Below are positions 20,620 through 28,868 of a stretch of 48,055 nucleotides of DNA, in pieces. Source of the DNA: Thermodesulfobacteriota bacterium (GTDB taxonomy: Bacteria > Desulfobacterota > Desulfomonilia > UBA1062). Position numbers and translations under genes: made by a program. Within the stretch, counting starts at the first letter, position 1; every line of letters starts with the position of its first letter. Below the pieces are notes generated by a model, which ran no database searches, was not told the origin of the DNA, and saw only the letters and a list, made by a program, of their open reading frames with translations. The stretch covers positions 1 to 48,055 of the forward strand of contig JALOOZ010000007.1 in assembly GCA_025454155.1 (NCBI GenBank), in the 5' to 3' direction.

Positions 20620-22023
20620 ATGGAATACGTCCTTTTCAGCCTTGCGTTCGCAGCCGGCGGCCTTGCCGGGTGGCTCTTCGCGAGGGCTCAGTATTCAGGC
20701 GAACTGAGGGCCGCCGAGCAGGCAAACACGGACGTCAGGACCCTTGAGGATCGTCTCAGGCGGGAACTCGACGAGGCCCGGAATGTCATCGAGCAGGAAC
20801 GCATCGAGCAGGCACGGCTCGAGACAAGGCTCCTCGAGACCCAGGCCTCGCTGAGTGAGCAGAAGGCAATGGTCGACGATGCTGGCAGAAAGCTCTCCGA
20901 GACCTTTAAGGCCCTGTCCCTGGATGCGCTGAACCAGAACAATGCCACCTTCATCCAGCTGGCGGACAGGACCATGCAGGCTGCGCTCGCCGAAATGAAG
21001 GGCGACTTCGAGAAGCGCCAGGGCGCCGTTGAAGCCCTCGTAAAACCCCTTGAAGAATCACTCAAGCGCTACGAGACCCAGATCCAGGCCATCGAGGGCT
21101 CGCGTCAGGCGGCCTACGGCGATATCAGCCGGCACATCGGGGAGCTCGTCAAGATGCAGGAACGGCTCACCGACCAGACCCGGACCCTGGCCTCGGCACT
21201 GAAAGAACCGCAGGCCCGGGGCCGATGGGGAGAGATCACCCTGAGGCGGGTGGTGGAGCTCTCGGGCATGTCCTCCCACTGCGACTTCGTGGAGCAGCCC
21301 TCCACAGATACGGAGACAGGGAGAAAACGGCCCGACCTCATCATCAAGCTTCCCGGAAACAGACAGGTGGTCATTGACGCCAAAGTGCCGCTGCGGTCGT
21401 ATCTGGAGGCATACGAGTCCACGGACCCGGATATCCAGGCCGTATGCCTGGCCCGTCATTCGAAATCTGTCCGCGATCACATGTACGGCCTGTCCACCCG
21501 GGAGTACTGGAGACAGTTCAGCCCGACACCCGACTTCGTGGTCCTGTTCCTTCCCGGCGAGGCCTTCTTCAGCTCGGCCCTGGAGAAGGACACGACCCTC
21601 ATCGAGGACGGCATCGACAGAAAGGTGCTCATCGCCACGCCCGTGACGCTCATCGCCTTACTGCGCTCGGTGGCCATGAGCTGGCAGCAGCACAGTGCCG
21701 CAGAGAACGCCCGCAAGATCTGGGAGACCGGCGTCGAGCTCTTCGATCGCCTCAAGACCTTCATGAGGCACTTCGACAGGGTCCGCGACGGCCTCGTCAA
21801 GGCCGGCGAATCCTACAACGCGGCGCTCGGGTCCTTTGAATCTCGAGTCCTGCCATCTGCGAACCGCCTCAAGGAACTCGCTGCCCCCGATCATGATGAA
21901 GCCCTGGAAAGTCCTGAGCCGGTGGAGGTGGTACTGAGGACCATCCCGACGCTGGGGGATCCCGGGACAGAAAAGACCACTGAAACCGATTCCGCGCCGA
22001 TGAATCAGTCGGAGGATTCTTGA
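20620..22023 (+). CDS. rmuC: DNA recombination protein RmuC
   Basis: The 467-residue protein has an N-terminal membrane anchor (residues about 2-22), a long coiled coil (about 35-190) and the RmuC domain with ARGRWGEITLRRVVELSGM, DLIIKLPGNRQVVIDAKVPL and DFVVLFLPGEAFFSSAL. RmuC limits rearrangement at inverted repeats, and its C-terminal domain resembles restriction-type nucleases (the VIDAKV strand fits a D-x-K core). I chose the ATG at 20620 because the anchor begins there; an in-frame ATG at 20584 lies in the loop of the upstream hairpin. It converges with the receiver gene. Confidence 0.93.
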   Translation: MEYVLFSLAFAAGGLAGWLFARAQYSGELRAAEQANTDVRTLEDRLRRELDEARNVIEQERIEQARLETRLLETQASLSEQKAMVDDAGRKLSETFKALSLDALNQNNATFIQLADRTMQAALAEMKGDFEKRQGAVEALVKPLEESLKRYETQIQAIEGSRQAAYGDISRHIGELVKMQERLTDQTRTLASALKEPQARGRWGEITLRRVVELSGMSSHCDFVEQPSTDTETGRKRPDLIIKLPGNRQVVIDAKVPLRSYLEAYESTDPDIQAVCLARHSKSVRDHMYGLSTREYWRQFSPTPDFVVLFLPGEAFFSSALEKDTTLIEDGIDRKVLIATPVTLIALLRSVAMSWQQHSAAENARKIWETGVELFDRLKTFMRHFDRVRDGLVKAGESYNAALGSFESRVLPSANRLKELAAPDHDEALESPEPVEVVLRTIPTLGDPGTEKTTETDSAPMNQSEDS

Positions 22024-22068
22024 TTTTCCCAGGGAACCGGCGCGCTTTGGATTGTGCGCATGTTTCCT

Positions 22069-22443
22069 TTACTTGTCCGCCTCCAGCAGGCTCTGCACCT
22101 TGAACAGGATGATGTGCGCCGGCGACGGCTTGACAAGGTAGAGGTTCGCCCCCACCTCGAAGGCGAGCTTGCGGTTCTCCGGGGAGGAGTCGGTGGTAAG
22201 CATGATGATGGGCAGGTCCTGGTAGAGGGGATCCTTCCTGATGGTTCCGATGAACTCGATGCCGTCCATGTTGGGCATGTTCAGGTCCGATATGATGAGC
22301 TTTATCTGCGGATTCTGGGAAAGCTTCTCCAGTGCGTCGAAGCCGTCCGAGGCCTCGATGCACTTGAAGTTCCTGGTCTTCAGAGTCGCCGCGAGGAACT
22401 TCCTCACCGTAGTCGAATCATCCACTATCAGGATCGTTTCCAT
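22069..22443 (-). CDS. Single-domain response regulator (CheY-like receiver)
   Basis: The 124-residue protein is a stand-alone receiver with acidic pocket Asp8-Asp9, phospho-acceptor Asp53 (IISDLNMPNMDG), a conserved Thr in MLTTDSSPENR and Lys in LVKPS. It differs from the CheY at 26.8-27.2 kb and probably serves another branch, perhaps with the HDOD or CheR protein next to it. It is the last gene of the long minus-strand operon and lies 12 bp after cheR. No terminator is visible downstream. Confidence 0.9.
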   Translation of the reverse strand: METILIVDDSTTVRKFLAATLKTRNFKCIEASDGFDALEKLSQNPQIKLIISDLNMPNMDGIEFIGTIRKDPLYQDLPIIMLTTDSSPENRKLAFEVGANLYLVKPSPAHIILFKVQSLLEADK

Positions 22444-22455
22444 GAATCCCTCCGC

Positions 22456-23316
22456 CTATTCCTTTTTATATCCCAGAGCGCCCGGGAAATGCACGAGCTT
22501 GAAGGCACGCGATATGTTGTGCAGTGATTCGGAATGCCCGATGAAGAGATACCCTCCGTGGTTGAGGCAGTCGTAGAGCTGGGACACGAAGCGTTTCTTG
22601 GCTTCGTCGTCAAAATAGATGAGCACGTTTCTGCAGAAGATGACGTCGAAGCCCTTCATGATCTGAATCCGCCTAGTATCGTTGAGGTTGAGATACTGCA
22701 GATCCACCAGGTTGCGCACCTCCTCGATGATGCGGTATGCATTCCCCTCAGACAGGAAGAACTCCCGCTTGATCTCAGGTGGTACGGAGCGCAGGGAATA
22801 ATCGCTGTAGACGGCTGCCTTGGCGGACCGTAACGCCTTTTCGCTGATGTCGCTGGCCACGATCTTCACATCCCAGCTCGTGCCCTTATCGTTCAGAACC
22901 TGCCTGAGCACGATCCCCATGGTGTAGGGCTCCTCTCCCGTCGAACACCCTGCCGACCAGAGCCGGATCTGTTTTTCGCTCTGCTTCTCCTTGCGGGAGA
23001 TGACTTCGGGCATTACCTTGTCCTGGAAAGCCTGTATCTGGGGTGGGCTCCTGAAAAAGCTGGTCTCATTCGTGGTCACCGAGTCGAACAGAGACCTCAG
23101 CTCCCTGGCCGCGTTGGGATCATACTTGAGGAGATAGTAGTACTTGTCGTAGTCGGCGAGATTGTTGGCCCTGAGCCTCAATCCAAGCCTGGCCTCCAGC
23201 TGTCCCTTCTTGTTGTCGCCAAAATAGATGCCGGACTGCTCGTAAATGAAGTCCCGCAGCAGGATAAAGGTTTCATCGGTCATCTTGTGGCATGAGCTGG
23301 ACAGGCTCTCATCCAT
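22456..23316 (-). CDS. cheR: CheR-type chemoreceptor glutamate methyltransferase
   Basis: The 286-residue protein has the N-terminal helical CheR domain (LRDFIYEQSGIYFGDNKKGQLEARLGLRLR) and a SAM-dependent methyltransferase domain with motif I LWSAGCSTGEEPYTMGI and the DVIFCRNVLIYFD block. It should methylate glutamates of chemoreceptors in adaptation. AAGGAG before the ATG at 23316 supports this start, which overlaps the HDOD gene by eight bases. No cheA, cheW, cheB or receptor gene is in the window. Confidence 0.94.
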   Translation of the reverse strand: MDESLSSSCHKMTDETFILLRDFIYEQSGIYFGDNKKGQLEARLGLRLRANNLADYDKYYYLLKYDPNAARELRSLFDSVTTNETSFFRSPPQIQAFQDKVMPEVISRKEKQSEKQIRLWSAGCSTGEEPYTMGIVLRQVLNDKGTSWDVKIVASDISEKALRSAKAAVYSDYSLRSVPPEIKREFFLSEGNAYRIIEEVRNLVDLQYLNLNDTRRIQIMKGFDVIFCRNVLIYFDDEAKKRFVSQLYDCLNHGGYLFIGHSESLHNISRAFKLVHFPGALGYKKE

Positions 23317-24208
23317 TGTCCTGCTCCTTGTCCGAGGGTTCCATGACCGTGCTTATGTAGCTCTTCACCTGATCGCCGATGCTCTCCATCTCAAAGGTTA
23401 TTCTCTCGATATCGAGCTCATCAACGGGCAGCCCCCTCTCCTTGAGGACCTTCCAGGCCTCCTGGTCTGCGAGAACGAACGACATCCTGTCGCCGCACGA
23501 CAGTTGAGCCGCCTTTGCAAGAAGGTTCGCCATCGAGATGAGCGCCGCCATCTCCCGGGATGATGCCTGGGAAGGCTGGTGATGCCACAGGACGACATCC
23601 GCCAGATAGGGGGGCAGGTTCCACTTCTGTGCGATGAAATACCCCACCTCCATGTGGTTAGTCCCGCACATCTCCATCTCGGTCTCATACATGGGCCTGT
23701 CCTTTTCTATGGACATATTGTACGCGGCCATGAATTCCTGATGGAAGTACTGGTCGAGTATGATCTTTCCGATGTCATGGAGAAGTCCGGCCACAAATTC
23801 CCTGCCCATGGTCCGCATGCCGAGCTTCTTGTCGATGTGCCTCGCAATCAAGCCGGTGGCCACGCTATGGTCCCAGAAACTCTCCCGTACGGACACCTCC
23901 TGGGTCTTTCTCGACTTGAGAGCCGAAAACACCGAAAGCGAGGTGGTGATGTTGATGATCTCGGCAAGCCCCAGGAAGATGATGGCATGATGGAGGGTAT
24001 CGACCTTCCGGTCCCCCCTGCGGTAAAAGACGGAATTGGCCATCCTCAATACCTTTGCGGCCAGTGGAGGATCCCTGTGGATGCTTTCCGCGATGCTCTG
24101 AATGGTCACGTCGGACTGGTGGGCCAGGCTCAGGACTTCTAGAGCCACCGAGGGCAGCGTGGGGAGGTCATCGATGTTGCGAATGCGATCGAGCACATGA
24201 TCTTTCAT
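23309..24208 (-). CDS. HDOD domain protein
   Basis: The 299-residue protein carries an HDOD domain over about residues 10-210: LPTLPSVALEVLSLAHQSDVTIQSIAESIHRDPPLAAKVLRMANS, then a helical core with LLHDIGKIIL and VGYFIAQKWNLPPYLADVVLWHH. HDOD proteins are HD-like but usually lack phosphohydrolase activity and act as signalling scaffolds. Here an HD pair is present in LHDIG, and HH in WHH, so residual metal binding cannot be excluded. It overlaps cheR by eight bases and begins one base after the HEAT-repeat gene, so it is probably co-translated with both. Confidence 0.92.
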   Translation of the reverse strand: MKDHVLDRIRNIDDLPTLPSVALEVLSLAHQSDVTIQSIAESIHRDPPLAAKVLRMANSVFYRRGDRKVDTLHHAIIFLGLAEIINITTSLSVFSALKSRKTQEVSVRESFWDHSVATGLIARHIDKKLGMRTMGREFVAGLLHDIGKIILDQYFHQEFMAAYNMSIEKDRPMYETEMEMCGTNHMEVGYFIAQKWNLPPYLADVVLWHHQPSQASSREMAALISMANLLAKAAQLSCGDRMSFVLADQEAWKVLKERGLPVDELDIERITFEMESIGDQVKSYISTVMEPSDKEQDNG

Positions 24209-24209
24209 C

Positions 24210-26114
24210 TCAGAAACTCACCCCCTGAAGGCTGTCGATGGCCTCGATGGCAGCTCGAACAACGTCCGGGTTCGGATCGTCGAGATAAGGGTCTATCTCT
24301 GCAACGAGGTCCTCCTCTTCCCACTTTCCAAGGGTCCTGAGGATGGTGATGCGGAGGAAATCCGCTTTACATGCAAGCATGGCCAGGAGCCTGTCTCTGG
24401 CCTGGGAGTCCCTGAACATGCCTAGGGCCTCGATGGCATGAGATGCAGCCCACATATCGTTGCCGGCCACGGTGTCCTCGAGGACATTCCTGAGATCCTC
24501 CATCTTCTTCAAACCAGCTATGTCTATGGCAGTATTCCTGATCTGCTCATGTTCATCAGCAATGAGAACCTTTAGCTTTTCCGGGGTGATGGCAATATCC
24601 CTGTCCCGGACAGCCCTGAGGGCAGCGGCTCTCACCTCCCAGCCCGCATCACCGACGAGGCTCCCGGCAACCTCTCCCAGCCGGTCGCTCCCCATACGGA
24701 CAAGGCCGTTCAATCCGGTGATTCGCCTGCCCGGGTCAGTGTCGCCGCACATGCCTGCAAGCACTTCCTCCGCTTTCTCCGTCCCAATCTGCACGATCGA
24801 TACAAGGGCCGCCTCTCGTACATCGGGGTATTCATGACCCAGGAACGGCTCTATCTCTGTTATATCCTCCGGATCCCCGTATCTCCCCAGTGCACGCAGA
24901 GCGGATGCCATGACATGTCCGTCCCTGTCCTTGAGGAGCCGGAGGAAGGTGTCGTGGAGATCCGGGCCACCGATGGCGGCAAGGGCATCGATCATGGCCC
25001 TCCTTGCATAGACCTGTTCGGAAAAGACCCTCTCGCACATCCGGAGTGCTTCCTCCCGGGAGCCGATTCTCGCCAGGACCTGTACCGCCAGAATCTTGAG
25101 ATTGTCCTCCTCATCAAGGAGTTCGACCATTGCATCGACATCATTGATCCCGCACAGTGCCTCTGCCAGAGAGGCGAACGTGTCGGCCTGAGTATCAGGG
25201 TCAATGCCCCGGGCGAACTCGATGATGGCTTGAACACTGGACCTGTCGCCGATGCGGGAAAGGATGAGGAGCATATCGCCAAGCAGATCGTCTTCAGCCT
25301 CTGCCAGGTGCATCTCTATGGCGGACTTTATGGTGAGGGAGTCCTTCCCCTGCAGGTCCCCGATTTCACCGGGTGAAATTGTCTTAATCAGTGCCTTGAC
25401 AATCTCGATCTCGATATAGGGTCCTGAGTATTCCAGCATTTCAATGAGTGGCGTCACGACCTTTTTTGACCGGATCTTGCCCATGGTCTCGAGCAGGACC
25501 GCTACCGTGAGTTCGTCATGCCCCCACTTCTCGAGCTGACCCAGCAGAAATTCCGGAAGACCCCCATGCGGCAGATGTGACATCGCCTCGATCGCACTGA
25601 AACGGATCCACTCCTCGTCATCGATGAGCGGCATGAGATGCTCGAAGGCCCTGGGGTCTCCGAGCAGCCCCAGAGAGACCACCGCGGCGTTGCGGACATT
25701 GGGATTCCGATCTTTCAGTCCTCCGATGAGGACATCTACACTTTCAGGATTTCCCAAGGTACCCAGGATATCAAGAACGAACAGTCTGATGTCATCGTTG
25801 GCGTCCATGGCAAGCCTGTGCATGACATCTATCCCGTCGTCCCCGATCCTGCGGAGGATATCAATGGCTGCATTGCGAAGCCCCGGATCTGTCTCAGCCA
25901 CAAGCAGGGCAACCTTCTCGACGGCAGTCTGCCCCCCCAGGAACATGAGCGCACTCTGGGCTGCGTCCCTGACGCCGCTGTTTGTGTCCCTGAGCAGAAC
26001 GACCAGCCTCTCTATGGAGCTATCATCCCCCGACTCCCCCAGCATGGTGGCAGCCGCACGCCTGTCCGAAGAGTCCTTCGAGGCCATCAGGACATCGATT
26101 CCGGAATAATCCAT
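24210..26114 (-). CDS. HEAT-repeat protein in the flagellar/chemotaxis operon
   Basis: The 634-residue protein is built almost wholly of about 30-residue HEAT/PBS-lyase-type helical repeats, for example DPGLRNAAIDILRRIGDDG, NPNVRNAAVVSLGLLGDPRAFEHL and DRDGHVMASALRALGRYGDPEDI. I estimate about 18-20 repeats with no catalytic domain, signal peptide or membrane segment. It should be a cytoplasmic solenoid for protein-protein contacts. Its place between the FliL-like gene and the HDOD, cheR and receiver genes suggests a scaffold of that signalling branch, which is inference. Confidence 0.88.
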   Translation of the reverse strand: MDYSGIDVLMASKDSSDRRAAATMLGESGDDSSIERLVVLLRDTNSGVRDAAQSALMFLGGQTAVEKVALLVAETDPGLRNAAIDILRRIGDDGIDVMHRLAMDANDDIRLFVLDILGTLGNPESVDVLIGGLKDRNPNVRNAAVVSLGLLGDPRAFEHLMPLIDDEEWIRFSAIEAMSHLPHGGLPEFLLGQLEKWGHDELTVAVLLETMGKIRSKKVVTPLIEMLEYSGPYIEIEIVKALIKTISPGEIGDLQGKDSLTIKSAIEMHLAEAEDDLLGDMLLILSRIGDRSSVQAIIEFARGIDPDTQADTFASLAEALCGINDVDAMVELLDEEDNLKILAVQVLARIGSREEALRMCERVFSEQVYARRAMIDALAAIGGPDLHDTFLRLLKDRDGHVMASALRALGRYGDPEDITEIEPFLGHEYPDVREAALVSIVQIGTEKAEEVLAGMCGDTDPGRRITGLNGLVRMGSDRLGEVAGSLVGDAGWEVRAAALRAVRDRDIAITPEKLKVLIADEHEQIRNTAIDIAGLKKMEDLRNVLEDTVAGNDMWAASHAIEALGMFRDSQARDRLLAMLACKADFLRITILRTLGKWEEEDLVAEIDPYLDDPNPDVVRAAIEAIDSLQGVSF

Positions 26115-26172
26115 GCTGCCCTCTATGCCTTAGCGAGTTCTCTGGAATCCGGCATCATCCGCCGGAGAATGT

Positions 26173-26778
26173 TCAACGGGAGCTGAACTGGACAAACGCC
26201 ACTTCCTTTATGGGATAATCCATGAGATCGTCCGACAGCATCAGGGAGATCTCGGTCTGTGAATACACGCTCGCAGCAGCACTCAACCTCCTGTAGATGA
26301 TTCTCCTGATGTCATAGAGCCTGCCCTGTATCGTGGGTATCACCGCGGGATCGACCTTCAGGCTCACCTGTGCAATGAGCACCCCCGATTTGTTCGGAAC
26401 CCGGGTTTCATAGAAGACCATGAACGGATCAAGCGTCATCCCGTCGGCACCAAAGACAGCCTCCTTGTTCTGGTTCACCGGCCTGGAGCCCTGGGTTGGT
26501 GTTTCCCCATGAGATCCCAGGAAGAAAACGCTCGTGACAATGGTGAGGACGAGAAGGCAAGCCGCACCCCCTGCACCCAAGACGATGAGCCTCTTTCTGG
26601 ATTTCGGCTTTCCATCGGTTTCCGGATCGGAAGGGGTCCCGTCTTCACTCTCCCCTCCAGTCATGGCCTCCCGGCTTTCGAGAGGGATCCCGTCCTTGTC
26701 GAGCTCGGCCTTGTCGGCGTCCGCAAAGACGATGCCTTCATTATCGAGATCTGCTTTTCTGCCTGTCTGGTCCGCCAC
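26173..26778 (-). CDS. FliL-like single-pass membrane protein
   Basis: The 201-residue protein has an acidic cytoplasmic N-terminus (about 60 residues), one membrane helix (about 64-87, RLIVLGAGGAACLLVLTIV) and a periplasmic domain with LDPFMVFYE, VLIAQVSLKVD, RLYDIRRIIYRRL and IKEVAFVQF. This resembles FliL, the stator-associated basal body protein, in layout and in the strand after the LDPF motif, but identity is distant. FliL stabilises stator function in many bacteria. It lies 8 bp after cheY and 58 bp before the HEAT-repeat gene. I am moderately sure of the family. Confidence 0.6.
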   Translation of the reverse strand: MADQTGRKADLDNEGIVFADADKAELDKDGIPLESREAMTGGESEDGTPSDPETDGKPKSRKRLIVLGAGGAACLLVLTIVTSVFFLGSHGETPTQGSRPVNQNKEAVFGADGMTLDPFMVFYETRVPNKSGVLIAQVSLKVDPAVIPTIQGRLYDIRRIIYRRLSAAASVYSQTEISLMLSDDLMDYPIKEVAFVQFSSR

Positions 26779-26786
26779 GTCTTCAC

Positions 26787-27170
26787 CTACTTGCTGAATA
26801 TCTGATTGATCTTCTGGCTGAGCGTCTCCGCGGTGAAAGGCTTCACGATATAGTTGCTCACACCTGACTTCACCGCCTCAATGATATTCTCCTGCTGGGC
26901 CTCAGCCGTGACCATCAGGAACGGTATGTGCCTAAGGGCATCATCAGAACGAACAACCTTCAGGAGTTCAAGGCCGGTCATCTTGGGCATATTCCAGTCC
27001 GACACCACCAGATCGATCTTCTCCCGCTGGAGTACCTCGAGCGCTGTCGATCCATCGTCTGCTTCTATGATATTGGCGAAATTCAACTGCCTCAGGATAT
27101 TTTTCACGATCCTGCGCATGGTTGAGAAATCGTCAACGACGAGGATCTTCATGTTCCTGTCGAGCGTCAT
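26787..27170 (-). CDS. cheY: Chemotaxis response regulator CheY
   Basis: The 127-residue receiver has the acidic pair Asp13-Asp14, phospho-acceptor Asp58 (VVSDWNMPKMTG), Thr88 and Lys110 (YIVKPFTAETL). The FSTMRRIVKNILRQLNF helix and the VKPFTAETLSQKI end are typical of true CheY, which binds FliM to change flagellar rotation. GGAGG before the ATG at 27170 fixes the start; an in-frame TTG at 27182 overlaps that ribosome-binding site. It sits in the flagellar operon between fliA and the FliL-like gene. Confidence 0.95.
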   Translation of the reverse strand: MTLDRNMKILVVDDFSTMRRIVKNILRQLNFANIIEADDGSTALEVLQREKIDLVVSDWNMPKMTGLELLKVVRSDDALRHIPFLMVTAEAQQENIIEAVKSGVSNYIVKPFTAETLSQKINQIFSK

Positions 27171-27226
27171 GGACACCTCCAATACTCCTGCACTTCTCTA
27201 CTGATCGTATCTTCCCAGGCAAATCT

Positions 27227-27997
27227 TTACACGCATATCTCTTTCAAAATCTTGTTCATCTTGGACCGCAATCGCAGCACGGCCTTCGTGTGTATCTGCG
27301 ATACCCGCGACTCTGTGAACTTGAGGACATGCCCGATCTCCTTCATGGTGAGTTCGTCATAATAGTACAGTGAGATCACCATGCGCTCCTTTTCCGGCAG
27401 CGACTGGATGGCCTTCGCCACCATGGTGCTGACTTCGGCATAACGGATCTTGTGCGAAGGCCAGTCACGTTCATCCTGGATGATGAATTCCAGCAGGTTC
27501 CGCTTGGATAGATCCGTGTCGTCCTCTCCAAGATCATCCAGGCTGAGCAGCGAGACGGATGCCGTCTCGGACAGGAGGCGGTAGAAAGACTCCATGTCGA
27601 CATTCATCTCCCTGGCGACCTCTTCATCTCTGGCAGGCCTTCCCAGGGTATATTCCAGCTTCGAAATCGCCTCCTCAACCTTGCGGGCCTTCTGCCTCAC
27701 TGACCTGGGAACCCAGTCCATGGAGCGAAGCTCATCGAGGATGGCGCCCCTGATCCTGAATTCGGCATAGGTCTTGAACTTGATCTGCTTGCTGGCATCG
27801 AACTTCTCTATGGCATCGATGAGCCCGATGACCCCTGCATTGATGAGATCGTTCAGGTCGATGTGCGGGGGCAGCCTGATGGCAATACGGCTCGCAATGT
27901 ACTTGATCAGCGGGGCGAATTCATTGATGATCGTTGCCCTGATCTTGGGATTGAGCTTCTGTTCCTCAGTAAGTTCCGTGTACATGATATCCTGCAT
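27227..27997 (-). CDS. fliA: Flagellar sigma factor FliA (sigma-28)
   Basis: The 256-residue sigma factor has region 2 (DLINAGVIGLIDAIEKFD, then FKTYAEFRIRGAILDELRSMDWVPRSVRQK), region 3 and region 4 (SLPEKERMVISLYYYDELTMKEIGHVLKFTESRVSQI). The DWVPRSVR block is characteristic of FliA. It directs RNA polymerase to late flagellar genes and is usually held by FlgM, which is not in the window. AAAGGA precedes the ATG at 27997. It overlaps flhG by 32 bases, an unusually long overlap. Confidence 0.96.
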   Translation of the reverse strand: MQDIMYTELTEEQKLNPKIRATIINEFAPLIKYIASRIAIRLPPHIDLNDLINAGVIGLIDAIEKFDASKQIKFKTYAEFRIRGAILDELRSMDWVPRSVRQKARKVEEAISKLEYTLGRPARDEEVAREMNVDMESFYRLLSETASVSLLSLDDLGEDDTDLSKRNLLEFIIQDERDWPSHKIRYAEVSTMVAKAIQSLPEKERMVISLYYYDELTMKEIGHVLKFTESRVSQIHTKAVLRLRSKMNKILKEICV

Positions 27998-28868
27998 GGT
28001 CCGTTCCTTTCGCTTGGTTCAAGAGCATCTTCCTGAAGAAGAACTGAAGGTTTCCCCCCAATGATGCCCGCGAGGTTTCCTCGAGCCTGCCGGCTATCCT
28101 GGCAAGCTTCTTGGTGGCATCACTGTTCGGATTCACCCCCACGAACGCCTTCTGTGCCTTGATACATTCAGGAATGAATTTGTCATGCGGGATGGAGCCG
28201 AGCATCTCCAGAGCTACATCCCCGAGGAACCTATCACATACCAGAATCAATTTTTCCGCCACTTGATCCCCCTCGATTTTCGATGTCACGTTATTGACGA
28301 TGAGGTCGAACCTCTTGATGCCATAATGCTTCCGGAGCACCTTGATGAGCGCGTACGCGTCGGTGATGGAGGTAGGCTCTGCAGTTGCCACCACGATGAC
28401 CCGCTGAGAGGCTGCATTGAAGTACATGACATTCCGGGATATCCCCGCCCCGGTGTCTATGATCATGTAGTCGAACTCGCCATCGAAATGGTCCAGTGCA
28501 TTCACAAGGCTGATCTGCTGTTCCGGATTCAGATCGGCAAGTTCCTGAATGCCTGAGGATGCCGGGATGATCTTTATGCCTGCAGGACCTGCAAGCACGA
28601 TATCCTCTATGGAACAGGCGCCGTCGAGGACATGCTGGATGGTGAGCTTTGGTGTAATGCCCAGCATCACGTCCACATTGGCAAGTCCAAGGTCGGCATC
28701 CAGCACGAGGACCTTCTTGCCTCTGGAAGCCAGCAGGATGGCCATATTCACCACGATGCTCGTCTTCCCCACTCCTCCCTTGCCGGAGGTCACGGAAAGG
28801 ACCTCGGGGTTTTTTGATGTGCCTTCTTCGAAGATTCTCCTGAGGGTGTGGGCTTGATCCTTCATCAT
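27966..28868 (-). CDS. flhG: MinD-like flagellar number regulator FlhG/FleN
   Basis: The 300-residue ParA/MinD-type ATPase has the deviant Walker A SGKGGVGKT (residues 28-36), the LDADLGLANVDVMLG block, and DYMIIDTGAGISRNVMYF. Together with FlhF it sets flagellar number and position at the pole. It overlaps flhF by four bases and fliA by 32. An ATG-ATG pair at the start leaves one residue of uncertainty. Confidence 0.95.
   Translation of the reverse strand: MMKDQAHTLRRIFEEGTSKNPEVLSVTSGKGGVGKTSIVVNMAILLASRGKKVLVLDADLGLANVDVMLGITPKLTIQHVLDGACSIEDIVLAGPAGIKIIPASSGIQELADLNPEQQISLVNALDHFDGEFDYMIIDTGAGISRNVMYFNAASQRVIVVATAEPTSITDAYALIKVLRKHYGIKRFDLIVNNVTSKIEGDQVAEKLILVCDRFLGDVALEMLGSIPHDKFIPECIKAQKAFVGVNPNSDATKKLARIAGRLEETSRASLGGNLQFFFRKMLLNQAKGTDHAGYHVHGTY

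Noticed and set aside
24210-26114. HEAT-repeat gene as a repeat array or CRISPR-like structure
   Set aside because: The periodicity is at the protein level only; DNA units are diverged and there are no identical repeats or spacers.
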